Of a stretch of DNA of 64,000 nucleotides, positions 48,801 through 57,687 are shown in pieces (position 1 is the first letter of the stretch; the number at the start of each line of letters is the position of its first letter). The notes beneath the pieces are model-generated. The model searched no databases, was not told the DNA's origin, and saw nothing but the letters and a program-made list of their open reading frames with translations. The DNA is from Alcaligenaceae bacterium (lineage in GTDB: Bacteria > Pseudomonadota > Gammaproteobacteria > Burkholderiales > Burkholderiaceae_B): the NCBI GenBank assembly GCA_013416405.1, contig JACCET010000002.1, forward strand, positions 248,001-312,000, given 5' to 3'. A program made the translations under genes and the position numbers.

Positions 48801-51800
48801 ATGGTCTTATCTGAAGTTTGTATCAAGCGGCCGGTCTTTGCCACAGTGCTGTCCCTGATCATTGTGCTGATCGGGCTGATTTCCTACGACAGGCTCACGG
48901 TACGCGAATATCCCGCCATCGACGAGCCGGTGGTCTCGGTGCGCACTGACTACAAGGGTGCTTCGCCCGAAGTGGTTGAGTCCCAGGTGACCAAGCCGCT
49001 GGAAGACCAGTTGGCGGGCATAGAAGGTGTAGACGTCATGACCTCGCGCAGCCGGTCGGAGCGCAGCTACATCAATATCAAGTTCAACCTTACCCGCGAC
49101 CCCGATGCAGCGGCCGCCGATGTGCGCGACAAGGTATCGCGCGCCCGGCGCTACTTGCCCGATGAAATCGACGAACCCATCATCAGCAAAGTCGAAGCTG
49201 ATTCCTCCCCTATTGTTTATGTAGGGGTAGGCATGGGCACATATAGCCAGCTCGAGGCGTCCGACTATATCAACCGCTATATCAAGACGCGCCTGTCGGT
49301 GTTGCCCGGCGCGGCCGAAGTACGCATCTATGGCGAACGACTGCCATCCATGCGCATCTACATAGACAGGGCCAAGCTGGCGGCCTATGGTCTGATCGTG
49401 CAGGATGTGGAGTCGGCGCTGCGCCAGCAGAACGTGTTGATTCCAGCCGGGCGTATTGAGTCGCAGCAGCGCGAATTCACGGTGACCTCGTCCACCGACC
49501 TGCAGTCGACCGAGCAATTTCGCAATGTCATTGTGGCAACCGTGAATGGCTATCCGGTACGTTTGTCTGATGTGGCCGATGTGCAGATAGGGCCGCTGGA
49601 CGACAGGGTGCTGGCGCGCTTCAATGGCCAGTCCAGCCTGACCATAGGTATCACTAAACAGGCCACGGCCAACCCGCTGGAGTTGTCCAGCTATGTGCGC
49701 CAGGAAGTCGAGGAAATCAACAAGAACATGCCGGCCGGCATGAGCCTGGCCGTGACTTACGACTCGTCGGTGTTTATCCAGGAGTCCATCAAGTCGGTGT
49801 ATGCCACCGTGGCCGAAGCCATTATTCTGGTGGTACTGGTTATTTTCTTTTTCCTGCGCAGCCTGCGGGCCAGCCTGATTCCCATCGTGACCATACCCGT
49901 GTCGCTGATCGGGGCCTGCGGCATCATGTATTTCATGGGCTTTTCCATCAATACGCTTACCTTGCTGTCCATGGTGCTGGCGATAGGCCTGGTGGTGGAT
50001 GACGCCATTGTGATGCTGGAGAACATCTTCCGGCATATCGAAGAGGGCAAGACCCGTATAGAAGCCGCCTTTCTTGGCGCCAGGGAAATCGGCTTTGCCA
50101 TCATCGCCATGACCTTGACACTGGTAACCGTGTATGCGCCCCTGGCCTTTGCGACCGGCCGTACGGGACGCCTGTTTATCGAGTTTGCCCTGACCCTGGC
50201 CGGCGCCGTACTGGTGTCCGGCTTTGTAGCGTTGACCCTTACGCCCATGATGTGTTCGACCATGCTGCGGCATCAGGCGGGCCATGGGCGCTTGTATTTG
50301 CTGATAGAACGCTTTCTGGTGTGGTTGACCAACAGCTACCGCAACGGCCTGGCACGCGCCTTGCGTCATCGCTTGCTGATTGTGCTGCTGGGGCTGGCAG
50401 TGGCCGCCTGCAGCGGCGTGCTGTTCAAGGTGGTGAAAAGCGAGCTGGCGCCGCTGGAGGATCGCGGTGTGATCTACGGCATGCTTAGTGGCCCCGAAGG
50501 CGCCACCATCGATTACATGATGCAAAGCGTGGAGCGTGTCGAGCAGCTGTATGAAACGGTGCCGGAAATGGAGGCCAGCCAGGCCTTCGTTGGTTTTCCT
50601 ACGGTCACCGACAGTATTGTGATCATGCGCCTGAAACCCTGGGATCAGCGCGAGCGTGCCCAGCAAAGCATAGCCAGCGAGCTGCAGCCCCATCTTGCTG
50701 CCCTGTCAGGAGTAAAGGCTTATCCAGTCAACCCGCCTTCGCTGGGGCAGCGCTCCACGTCCAAGCCCATAGATTTCGTCATCATGAGCCAGGTCTCTTA
50801 TCCCGAAATGGATAAGATGGTTAACGAATTCGTCAGTGTGCTGCGCGATTACCCCGGCTTGCAGAATATCGATACCGACTTGCGCCTGAACACCCCTGAA
50901 CTGCGCGTGGAGGTCGAGCGCGATAAGCTGGCCGACGTAGGCGTGGACGTGGGCGACGTAGGCCGAACACTGGAATCCATGCTGGGTGGGCGCCAGGTAA
51001 CCCGTTTCCGCGACAGCGGAGAGCAATACGACGTCATCGTCCAGGTAAAGAAACAGGATCGCGCTGACCCGGCCGATATATCAGACATCTATGTGCGCAC
51101 AGCAGAAGGGGGCATGGTGCAAATGTCCAACTTCCTGAACGTACATGAAAGCGTATCGCCCCAATCCTTGAATCACTTCAACCGCCTGCGTGCCGTCAAA
51201 GTACAGGCGTCGATTGCCCCCGGCTACGCGCTGGGGGAAGTGTTGGAGCACATGAATCAGGTGGCCCGCGACACCTTGCCGGCAACGGTGCAGCTGGATC
51301 TGGACGGGCAGTCACGTGAGTTCCGCGATTCGGCCGGCAGCATCTACCTGGTGTTCGCCATGGCACTGGCCTTCATCTACCTAGTGCTGGCCGCCCAGTT
51401 CGAAAGCTGGCGCAATCCATTCATCATCATGCTCTCGGTACCGCTTTCTATGACCGGGGGGCTGCTGGCCCTGTGGCTCACGGGCGGAACCTTATCCATA
51501 TACAGCCAGATCGGACTCATCACCCTGGTGGGCCTGATTACCAAACACGGGATCCTGATCGTTGAATTCACCAACCAGCTGCGGGCCGAAGGCGTGGAAA
51601 AGTTCGAGGCCGTTGCACAGGCCTGCGTCATGCGGCTGCGGCCTATACTGATGACCACCGGCGCCATGGTGCTGGGTGTATTGCCACTGGCATTTGCCGC
51701 CGGCGCGGGTGCCGAGTCGCGCCAGCAAATAGGCTGGGTGCTGGTGGGCGGGCTTAGCCTGGGCACCATACTCACTTTGTTTGTGGTGCCAGTGGCCTAC

Positions 51801-51890
51801 ACATTGATAGCCGGGCCGGTTAAACCCAAAGCCACCGTTGCGGTGGCTGAGCACCCCGTCGAGCCACAGCCCGAGTCGTCCGCCCACTGA
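48801..51890 (+). CDS. RND-family efflux permease (HAE1 type)
   Basis: A proton-driven trimeric inner-membrane pump of 1029 residues with two six-helix halves and large periplasmic loops. It starts SEVCIKRPVFATVLSLIIVLIG. The proton-relay aspartates are in AIGLVVDDAIVMLENIFRH (helix 4). The second-half motif LITLVGLITKHGILIVEFTN is also typical. Substrate is probably lipophilic drugs or similar compounds; specificity is not deducible. No local regulator or outer-membrane factor gene. Confidence 0.94.
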   Translation: MVLSEVCIKRPVFATVLSLIIVLIGLISYDRLTVREYPAIDEPVVSVRTDYKGASPEVVESQVTKPLEDQLAGIEGVDVMTSRSRSERSYINIKFNLTRDPDAAAADVRDKVSRARRYLPDEIDEPIISKVEADSSPIVYVGVGMGTYSQLEASDYINRYIKTRLSVLPGAAEVRIYGERLPSMRIYIDRAKLAAYGLIVQDVESALRQQNVLIPAGRIESQQREFTVTSSTDLQSTEQFRNVIVATVNGYPVRLSDVADVQIGPLDDRVLARFNGQSSLTIGITKQATANPLELSSYVRQEVEEINKNMPAGMSLAVTYDSSVFIQESIKSVYATVAEAIILVVLVIFFFLRSLRASLIPIVTIPVSLIGACGIMYFMGFSINTLTLLSMVLAIGLVVDDAIVMLENIFRHIEEGKTRIEAAFLGAREIGFAIIAMTLTLVTVYAPLAFATGRTGRLFIEFALTLAGAVLVSGFVALTLTPMMCSTMLRHQAGHGRLYLLIERFLVWLTNSYRNGLARALRHRLLIVLLGLAVAACSGVLFKVVKSELAPLEDRGVIYGMLSGPEGATIDYMMQSVERVEQLYETVPEMEASQAFVGFPTVTDSIVIMRLKPWDQRERAQQSIASELQPHLAALSGVKAYPVNPPSLGQRSTSKPIDFVIMSQVSYPEMDKMVNEFVSVLRDYPGLQNIDTDLRLNTPELRVEVERDKLADVGVDVGDVGRTLESMLGGRQVTRFRDSGEQYDVIVQVKKQDRADPADISDIYVRTAEGGMVQMSNFLNVHESVSPQSLNHFNRLRAVKVQASIAPGYALGEVLEHMNQVARDTLPATVQLDLDGQSREFRDSAGSIYLVFAMALAFIYLVLAAQFESWRNPFIIMLSVPLSMTGGLLALWLTGGTLSIYSQIGLITLVGLITKHGILIVEFTNQLRAEGVEKFEAVAQACVMRLRPILMTTGAMVLGVLPLAFAAGAGAESRQQIGWVLVGGLSLGTILTLFVVPVAYTLIAGPVKPKATVAVAEHPVEPQPESSAH

Positions 51891-51974
51891 TTCCATTTCT
51901 AAATCAATCGCGCACTTTGCCGGCGTCGCTTGCCTTACTCTAGTAATGTCTGCGCTTTGCCTTCGTGTTCACAA

Positions 51975-51995
51975 TTGATTTGAAAATGGAATAAG
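51975..51995 (+). promoter_or_regulatory. Repeated promoter-like block upstream of the DnaQ-type gene
   Basis: Near-identical copy of the block at 16475-16495 (shared core AAATGGAATAAG). TTCACA (51967-51972) with an 18-bp spacer to TAAGCT would form a weak sigma-70 promoter containing the repeat as spacer. Distance to the start codon is about 40 bp. Confidence 0.35.
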
Positions 51996-52034
51996 CTAGG
52001 GGCCTTGCGAAAATTGATAAAGAAACAGGATTTT

Positions 52035-52748
52035 ATGCGTCAGATAATGCTTGATACCGAAACCACCGGGCTGGATCCGGCACAAGGCCACCGCGTTGTC
52101 GAGCTGGCTTGTGTCGAAATGGAAAACCGCATTCTGACAGGCCGACATCTGCACCTATACCTGAACGCCGACCGTGACAGCGATCCTGAAGCACTGGCGG
52201 TGCACGGCCTGACTACCGACTTCCTGTCCGGCCATCCCCGCTTCGAAGAAGTGGCGCAGCAACTTGTCGATTACGTGAAAGGGGCAGAAGTTATCATTCA
52301 CAACGCGGCCTTTGACGTCAAATTTCTGAATGCCGAGCTGACCCGTGCAGGGCTGCCGCCATTCAACACCCTGTGCGGCAAGATCACAGATTCGCTGCTG
52401 TATGCGCGCGAGCTGCATCCGGGCAAACGCAACTCGCTGGATGCCCTGTGCGAACGTTATGGCATATCGAACGCACATCGCACCTTGCACGGCGCCTTGC
52501 TCGACTCCGAGCTTCTGGCCGATGTCTGGCTGGCCATGACACGCGGACAGGATGCCCTGCTGATGGATTTTGAAGACGACGGCAGCGCGGGTGCCAACGG
52601 CATACGGCTGGAACAGTTCGATGCGTCAGTGCTGAAGGTGGTAATGGCTGGTGAAGTGGCCTTGCAAGCGCACAGCGCTTACCTGGATGCGCTGGATAAG
52701 GCAGCGGGGAAACCCTGCGTATGGCGGGGTGCGGAACAGGTGGAATAG
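52035..52748 (+). CDS. dnaQ: DnaQ-type 3'-5' exonuclease (DNA polymerase III epsilon)
   Basis: Proofreading exonuclease of 237 residues from the ATG at 52035, preceded by ACAGGA. Exo I: MLDTETTGLDPAQGHRVVELA. Exo II: IIHNAAFDVKFLNAEL. Exo III: LHGALLDSELLADVW. The length and C-terminal tail fit the replicative epsilon subunit, and its place just after rnhA (across the RND pair) recalls the rnhA-dnaQ order of other proteobacteria. Confidence 0.93.
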   Translation: MRQIMLDTETTGLDPAQGHRVVELACVEMENRILTGRHLHLYLNADRDSDPEALAVHGLTTDFLSGHPRFEEVAQQLVDYVKGAEVIIHNAAFDVKFLNAELTRAGLPPFNTLCGKITDSLLYARELHPGKRNSLDALCERYGISNAHRTLHGALLDSELLADVWLAMTRGQDALLMDFEDDGSAGANGIRLEQFDASVLKVVMAGEVALQAHSAYLDALDKAAGKPCVWRGAEQVE

Positions 52749-52834
52749 CTGGATATTACTGTGTGGGAAGACTGCGCTGCACTTGTGATAAAATTCTGCC
52801 TCTATTCTCGCAAGCTCGTATTCTTCGCGCTTCG

Positions 52835-52909
52835 GGGCGGTTAGCTCAGTGGTAGAGCACTGCCTTCACACGGCAGGGGTCACTGGTTCGAACCCAGTAC
52901 CGCCCACCA
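52835..52909 (+). tRNA. tRNA-Val (anticodon CAC)
   Basis: A 75-nt gene with encoded CCA. Acceptor GGGCGGT pairs with ACCGCCC. D-arm GCTCAGTGGTAGAGC. Anticodon stem CTGCC/GGCAG with loop TTCACAC. T-arm CTGGTTCGAACCCAG. A TAAAAT -10-like element lies about 40 bp upstream (52789-52794). An accessory region begins just downstream. Confidence 0.97.
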
Positions 52910-52926
52910 TATAAAACAAGCACTTA

Positions 52927-52950
52927 GGCCACTTTTTTGGGTGGCTTTTT
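52927..52950 (+). terminator. Rho-independent terminator after tRNA-Val
   Basis: GCCAC pairs with GTGGC around TTTTTTGG and is followed by TTTTT. Confidence 0.7.
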
Positions 52951-52954
52951 GCTG

Positions 52955-52976
52955 TGTACGGAATCTGTACGGAATC
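52955..52976. repeat. Perfect tandem duplication of an 11-bp unit
   Basis: TGTACGGAATC occurs twice without spacer just after the tRNA-Val terminator. It marks the boundary where composition changes and unknown genes begin. It could be a recombinase-binding or attachment remnant of an element once inserted at this tRNA; no integrase gene remains. Confidence 0.6.
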
Positions 52977-53165
52977 GCGTTTTGGGAAGATCCTGGTTAT
53001 GCACCGAAGTGGACCCCGGTTCCTAGGCTCCTACCCATAGCCGGAGGAACATATCCCTTGGAAAGTGGGTACCAGTCCAGTCTGTTGTCTCGCTTGCGGG
53101 GGCGACTCGTGGCTGCGGGACATTGCTACTTCTGAGGACCGTTCAGAATGGGCCTCTGGCTACAT
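52977..53165. other. No recognisable gene between the tRNA-Val repeat and the SHOCT-like gene
   Basis: This stretch has short plus-strand open frames without a ribosome site or conserved-looking protein. I take it as remnant sequence of an accessory element. Confidence 0.5.
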
Positions 53166-53762
53166 TCAATTTTTGTTGTATGGGGACTTAGTAACGCCTA
53201 TTCCGAGGCTGCGCCACTTGAATGATTCTGGGGGGGAAACTAATTTGGATTTCATTGATTCAGCTTCTTCGGCGGTGATGGAACCGGCCGTTAATTGATC
53301 CTCTATTATGCGCAATCGAGAATCTCTCCAGTTACTATTAAGATTGCGTAACCTGGAAAAAACCTCGCAAAGATAAATTCTCAAAGCACCAGGCTCCATC
53401 GAGTCATAGTGCAGATGCAGCTCCCCAAAGTTCGTAGTGAGAGCGATCAAGGTATGAATTTTCTTTTTTGTTAACAAGGCATTTAATACACCTGCGAACA
53501 TCATGCCTTGTAGCGCACCACTGACGCCGAATCCGCCCCCTATAATTCCGCCCCCGGTGACGACCGTACCAGGGCCAGAAATCGAAATGTTTTCCAGCTC
53601 GATCAAAGAGAACTGCATACTATGGGTTTTATGTTGACAATTGACGATATTTTCATTGAATTCGATATCGATTTCGTCACCAGGAGAAAGAGGAAATCCA
53701 GCTGCTCCAAGGACGGAGCATTGGATCAAAGCCAGATTTTTCAATGGTCGGGTTGATGTCAT
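53166..53762 (-). CDS. Hypothetical protein with glycine-rich core and SHOCT-like C-terminus
   Basis: Protein of 198 residues. The first 65 residues are beta-rich with PH-like character (SPGDEIDIEFNENIVNC; MQFSLIELENISISGPG). A glycine-rich hydrophobic stretch follows (VTGGGIIGGGFGVSGALQGM, about 66-85), then an alternating beta segment (IHTLIALTTNFGELHLHYD). The end (LRIIEDQLTAGSITAEEAESM, about 150-171) resembles the SHOCT oligomerisation helix pair. Similar architectures occur in genes of mobile regions. Function unknown. Composition is lower in GC than the core genes. Confidence 0.65.
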   Translation of the reverse strand: MTSTRPLKNLALIQCSVLGAAGFPLSPGDEIDIEFNENIVNCQHKTHSMQFSLIELENISISGPGTVVTGGGIIGGGFGVSGALQGMMFAGVLNALLTKKKIHTLIALTTNFGELHLHYDSMEPGALRIYLCEVFSRLRNLNSNWRDSRLRIIEDQLTAGSITAEEAESMKSKLVSPPESFKWRSLGIGVTKSPYNKN

Positions 53763-53879
53763 TACTCACCAATACTCTAGGATTTTCCGAACTTAATAGG
53801 TTCAGATTGAACTTCACGGCGTGAAAGCTAATAAACGATTGGCCCTTTAATATCATTGGAAAATTCCAATAAGCTAGGA

Positions 53880-54284
53880 TTAGAACGGAGCTGCTCTCGG
53901 TAGGGAGTTAACATCGAGAAAGCGCGCCGGGGAAATAAACTCGCAAGCGGCAGAGCCGCCATCCATCTTGTTTCCGATCGTGGTGCATAAAACGACGATG
54001 TCGTTGCCATCGTGTTTTTCTATGTACCAGCATGCTGGTGTCTCTCTTGGCTGCATGGTGAGATAAACAATGGCCCCAACCTTGGCTGAATTTGGTGCGC
54101 CTGCCGCGGTACAGCCTCGTTTAGAAAGAAGAAATAGTGAAGAGGGGATGGTCACTCCCTGAGTATATCTTCCTCGCTTTTCAACATAAGCAAAGTATTT
54201 GTTTGTGTCCACCGTATAGGCTAATGCTTGGAGCGATGTCAAAGCGACTGCCATAAAGACGAATACTCGCCACAACCATTTCAT
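53880..54284 (-). CDS. Small secreted hypothetical protein
   Basis: A 134-residue precursor from the ATG at 54284. The signal peptide is WLWRVFVFMAVALTSLQALA, cleaved before YTVDTNKY. The mature part of about 110 residues has four cysteines (SKRGCTAAG; TPACWYIE; VVLCTTIG; SAACEFIS), likely forming two disulfides in the periplasm. No family recognised. An ATG 27 codons upstream would bury the signal and is not used. AT-richer than the core. Confidence 0.6.
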   Translation of the reverse strand: MKWLWRVFVFMAVALTSLQALAYTVDTNKYFAYVEKRGRYTQGVTIPSSLFLLSKRGCTAAGAPNSAKVGAIVYLTMQPRETPACWYIEKHDGNDIVVLCTTIGNKMDGGSAACEFISPARFLDVNSLPRAAPF

Positions 54285-54508
54285 ATTGCACCGCTCTGTT
54301 CGTAGGACTGGCCTGGCTGGCCATGGAGGTGAGGGGGCGTTTGTGCGCACGCTATTGAGGTCCATGCCATCAGGACAAACACTGTATAAACACTCTTTTT
54401 AGTCATAGGATCTATCCACTCTTACATCCCAAGTGAACGCCGTAATGCCATTGATTATTGATTCATAATACAACAAAATGATACCAAATATATATCTGGA
54501 GCAATGTC

Positions 54509-54916
54509 ATGTGGCTACTCACCCCGCTAGGATTCTTTTCTATCGTGCAGAAGGCCGGCGATCAAGCGCAGGGGACACTCACGGTGCGCGCCCGCGTTGC
54601 AAGTGACCTGGATAATTTACGCCAAAGCGTACTGTCGTCGCTGTCAGCCACTATCACTGGTGCAGGAACCGATTACCAGTTCAGGGCCAGCGCGCCACGA
54701 GAAGACGTCGCTCGCGCCTTGGGCGAACTGGCCCTGCATACCTCCTACAGCAACTTCAAGAACGAAGTGGCCAAGCGCCAGGGCAAAGCTCGCGCAGCCC
54801 TTTATCACGATGTGTGGGATGTTCTATACCGTTTGCAAAGCGCGCCAAAGGCTATGGTTGCGGGCCCGGCTTATCATCCGCGCAAGGACGAACACGGCAA
54901 ACCAGCAGCGCCATAA
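54509..54916 (+). CDS. Conserved small hypothetical protein (MWLLTPLGFFSI type)
   Basis: Protein of 135 residues after CTGGAGCAATGTC. The opening MWLLTPLGFFSIVQKAGD and the phrases LTVRARVASDLDNLRQ and SYSNFKNEVAKRQGKARAALYHDVWDVLYRL belong to a small conserved protein of unknown function, known to me from many proteobacteria. It looks cytosolic. It is convergent with the CsgG-like gene (12 bp apart). Confidence 0.8.
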   Translation: MWLLTPLGFFSIVQKAGDQAQGTLTVRARVASDLDNLRQSVLSSLSATITGAGTDYQFRASAPREDVARALGELALHTSYSNFKNEVAKRQGKARAALYHDVWDVLYRLQSAPKAMVAGPAYHPRKDEHGKPAAP

Positions 54917-54928
54917 GCCAACACCCAT

Positions 54929-56179
54929 TCAATTCAAAAAGGTGTCTTTCCTGGAGGGTGCCTGCGGTTTGCTGGCGCTTGATGCGCGGGGCTTTTGTGA
55001 TTTTTTCGCGGGGGCCGACGCTGCCGGCACCTTTTTGTCGGTTGCGCGTACGATGTATTCGCCGTTCGCATCGAGGACGCCCGTGGCCATTTTCAAGAAT
55101 GAAAATTTGGGCTTGACCTCGGTGATCTTGCCGATGCCGACCTCAACTTCCAATGAACCCAAGGACTCGCCGCTTCGCGGATCGGTGAGTTCTTCGCCTA
55201 CCTGGAAAACGGCATAGGTTTGGCCAGCCGCAGCACCGCCTTCGCCCCGATTGATAATAGCGATGTCACCCATTACCTTGACCACCCGTATGGGGTAGAT
55301 GCTGGTCACTAGCTTGCCCATGAGTTTGTCGGCAGCGTCACTGATAAGCCGGGTAAGCGTGCCCGTGCCAATGCTGCTGACATCTTCGTAGGTGCCGCCA
55401 AACGTCTGCGATGACGACCACTTGACCTTGCGTGAAGCAAATTCAATTACCTGCAGTCGCAAGGCGCCGCTGACCGCGCTTTTAACCAACACTTCGCCCG
55501 TCATTTGTATGGTTTCGCGCATGTTATTACTGATGCCCAGGCTCTGCAGTTCGGCAACTACCAGGTAATCGGCGCCGCTGGCCTGAGAAAGGCGCGCCAT
55601 TTCGGCGACAGCGGTATCGTCACCCAGAATGAAATCTTTTTCGGCTTCGAACAGGCTGTTGTTGGCGCGGTTGAGCACGTCGAAACGGCGCGAACCGACC
55701 AGTGCTTCGCTAACCGTATTGGTGAGCAATTCGCGGTAACGCTTGTTGTTCGTGACGACAATAACGCTACGCCGGTTGGTGTCGGCACCTAGCCGTTCAA
55801 ACCTGGCATAGCGCAGAGTGACCGTGGCCTCCCACCCGTTGTCAGCTGTCTGGACGGCATGATTGACGTCAAACCCCAGGATCGGCGAATTCTGCGGCGT
55901 ATTAAGAGTTTGCTGAATATTTTTATTCAGGGCACTGACCAGTACCGAATGGTCTTCATTATCGACAGAAGCGTCTATCGACGTGGTCTGCACCAGTGAT
56001 TGTGCGGCCAAGCGCACCCCAAATGCTTGACTGGCCGCATTGACCAAGGCCGACTGGATGGCCTTGTCCTGACTTAAACCTTGGCCTTCTGCGGTGACCG
56101 TGGCTTCAGTGACTTGCGCCGCGACCGGCGACAGCGCAAAGGCCAGGGCAATAACCAGCAATGAAAAGAATGCTTTCAT
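54929..56179 (-). CDS. CsgG-like periplasmic protein, last gene of the envelope operon
   Basis: Protein of 416 residues with a Sec signal (FFSLLVIALAFALSPVAAQ). The CsgG-like domain (about 130-290) shows RSVIVVTNNKRYRELLTNTV, FDVLNRANNSLFEAEKDFIL, LSQASGADYLVVAELQSLG and VKWSSSQTFGGTYEDVSSIG. A basic Ala/Ser/Pro-rich tail ends the protein. True curli CsgG is an outer-membrane lipoprotein pore; this protein has no lipobox and I see no cysteine at all, so it is probably soluble in the periplasm or anchored by partners. Expressed with DUF6844-like, LpoB-like, YcfL-like and COG3014 genes upstream. Confidence 0.8.
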   Translation of the reverse strand: MKAFFSLLVIALAFALSPVAAQVTEATVTAEGQGLSQDKAIQSALVNAASQAFGVRLAAQSLVQTTSIDASVDNEDHSVLVSALNKNIQQTLNTPQNSPILGFDVNHAVQTADNGWEATVTLRYARFERLGADTNRRSVIVVTNNKRYRELLTNTVSEALVGSRRFDVLNRANNSLFEAEKDFILGDDTAVAEMARLSQASGADYLVVAELQSLGISNNMRETIQMTGEVLVKSAVSGALRLQVIEFASRKVKWSSSQTFGGTYEDVSSIGTGTLTRLISDAADKLMGKLVTSIYPIRVVKVMGDIAIINRGEGGAAAGQTYAVFQVGEELTDPRSGESLGSLEVEVGIGKITEVKPKFSFLKMATGVLDANGEYIVRATDKKVPAASAPAKKSQKPRASSASKPQAPSRKDTFLN

Positions 56180-56211
56180 GGAGTAATCCTATAGGGGTGC
56201 CCTTCATTGAC

Positions 56212-57675
56212 TTAAAAGTCGTCTTTGTTGTTGATGGCTTTGGAGACCCGCGACGGGTTGCCCGTCGAGCCCTTGGTGGCACCCTGCTGAGCATCAACCG
56301 TACGCGCCGGGCCATCGATGGCGTTTGCGTTATCGAGCTGGCGGTATGTCCAGCCGACTACGGTGCCAACATGCACGACGCCATTGGCATCTTTTTCGTC
56401 CCAGCGCTTCAAGATGGAGGTCCCACGCAGATCACCGGCCGCTGTCGCAGTACCCGATCGGAAGAATTTTTGGGTAGTTTCCCGGATCTGCTCTTTGGTT
56501 TGCTGGACTTCGCCCGGCTTACCGTTATTGACCTCGGTGATCTGTCGTGCCAAGTCTTCAGCCACGTCGCCCATATCGGTCGAGCTGGACACCTTGAGGT
56601 TGGTGCTCATGAATTCGACAATGTTGGCCTCGGCCATGGCCTGTGCAATGCTCTGGGCGTTTTGTTTGGCGCGTATGGCGCGTGATGCGCTCCAGTCGGG
56701 GGTCATTGGCACGGAAGTACGGCCATAGGCCAATAGCATCGGGCGTCCGGACTCGTCATAGGTATAGCGCAGGCCGATCTCATTCAGATAGCCCGTTTTG
56801 TTAGCCGGCAACACGTCTTTCAATGCCTTGGGGTCGCCCTTGACCAGCGTCGGGCGCTTGCGGGCAATATCTTTGGCAAACTGGCGGGTCTTTTCGGATT
56901 GCACAGCGATAATCCCCACGACCATGGTCTTCTTGCCATTTGCTTCCATGGGGAAAATGCGTGTTTGCACTGGCACCAGGCCCTGCATGTTCTGATAGGC
57001 GGATTTCAACATCTGCTTGTTCAGATTATCTTTAAACAGTTCTTTTTTCTGTTCGATCGACATTTTCTGGATGTCTTCAGCCGGCACGCCTTCGTCGACC
57101 AAGGCATTATCAAGCTTCTTATCGACCAGCGTCAGGGCCTTGTCGAGCATAACTTCGAAACGCCCCCCGCCCGCTTCGGCCGCCTTATTGAATTCCACCG
57201 GATCGAAGGCGTCGTTGTTGCTGGATTGATCTTCAAACAGCGTACGCACGGTTTTGATTTTTAGGCGGCCATAATTTTGCAGAATGTAATCGGCTTGCAT
57301 ATCGAACATGGCGCGTTCATAGGCCAATGCCAACTGCGACCCATAATGCGCATCGGCGGCACTGTCATTGGAAATCGTGGCAAAGCCCGAATAGAACACA
57401 CGGCCGTTCTGCGCCACGTTCATGGCCTGGCCAAACTGCGCTTCGAAATCGTCCAGCCAGTCTTGGTGGCTCTGGACAGCTTGGTTTAGCATCGCATCGG
57501 CCGACGTCGCGGTCTCGAGCAGGGTTTCGGACGCCTCGGCGACAGGCGCTGCGGCATCCCCTGCCTGCGCCAACGTGACGGTCTGAGCTTGGGCGGGAAC
57601 CAAAGTGCCCTGCGCATGGGCGATCTCCGTTATCATCAAGCATAGGGCCACAGCCAGCGGTGTGAATTTAAACAT
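56212..57675 (-). CDS. Exported DUF6844-like protein
   Basis: Protein of 487 residues with a signal peptide (FTPLAVALCLMITEIAHAQ). A variable Ala/Thr-rich stretch is followed by the conserved part from about residue 60 (QSHQDWLDDFEAQFGQAM; GSQLALAYERAMFDMQADYIL; QNMQGLVPVQTRIFPME; VVGIIAVQSEKTRQFAKDIA; LNEIGLRYTYDESGRPML; HVGTVVGWTYRQLDNANAI). I recall this family as DUF6844, function unknown. It sits 12 bp after the LpoB-like gene and 32 bp before the CsgG-like gene. Periplasmic role within the operon is inferred. Confidence 0.75.
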   Translation of the reverse strand: MFKFTPLAVALCLMITEIAHAQGTLVPAQAQTVTLAQAGDAAAPVAEASETLLETATSADAMLNQAVQSHQDWLDDFEAQFGQAMNVAQNGRVFYSGFATISNDSAADAHYGSQLALAYERAMFDMQADYILQNYGRLKIKTVRTLFEDQSSNNDAFDPVEFNKAAEAGGGRFEVMLDKALTLVDKKLDNALVDEGVPAEDIQKMSIEQKKELFKDNLNKQMLKSAYQNMQGLVPVQTRIFPMEANGKKTMVVGIIAVQSEKTRQFAKDIARKRPTLVKGDPKALKDVLPANKTGYLNEIGLRYTYDESGRPMLLAYGRTSVPMTPDWSASRAIRAKQNAQSIAQAMAEANIVEFMSTNLKVSSSTDMGDVAEDLARQITEVNNGKPGEVQQTKEQIRETTQKFFRSGTATAAGDLRGTSILKRWDEKDANGVVHVGTVVGWTYRQLDNANAIDGPARTVDAQQGATKGSTGNPSRVSKAINNKDDF

Positions 57676-57687
57676 AAGCCTCGTCCT

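Noticed and set aside
48807-50693. A 628-codon open frame on the minus strand inside the RND permease gene
   Set aside because: It mirrors the codon phase of the plus-strand RND gene, is rich in His/Gln/Gly as antisense frames of GC-rich genes are, and matches no family. The sense strand encodes a clear HAE1 pump.
52941-53135. A 64-codon plus-strand frame after tRNA-Val
   Set aside because: It starts inside the terminator and tandem repeat, lacks a ribosome site and does not look like a folded protein.
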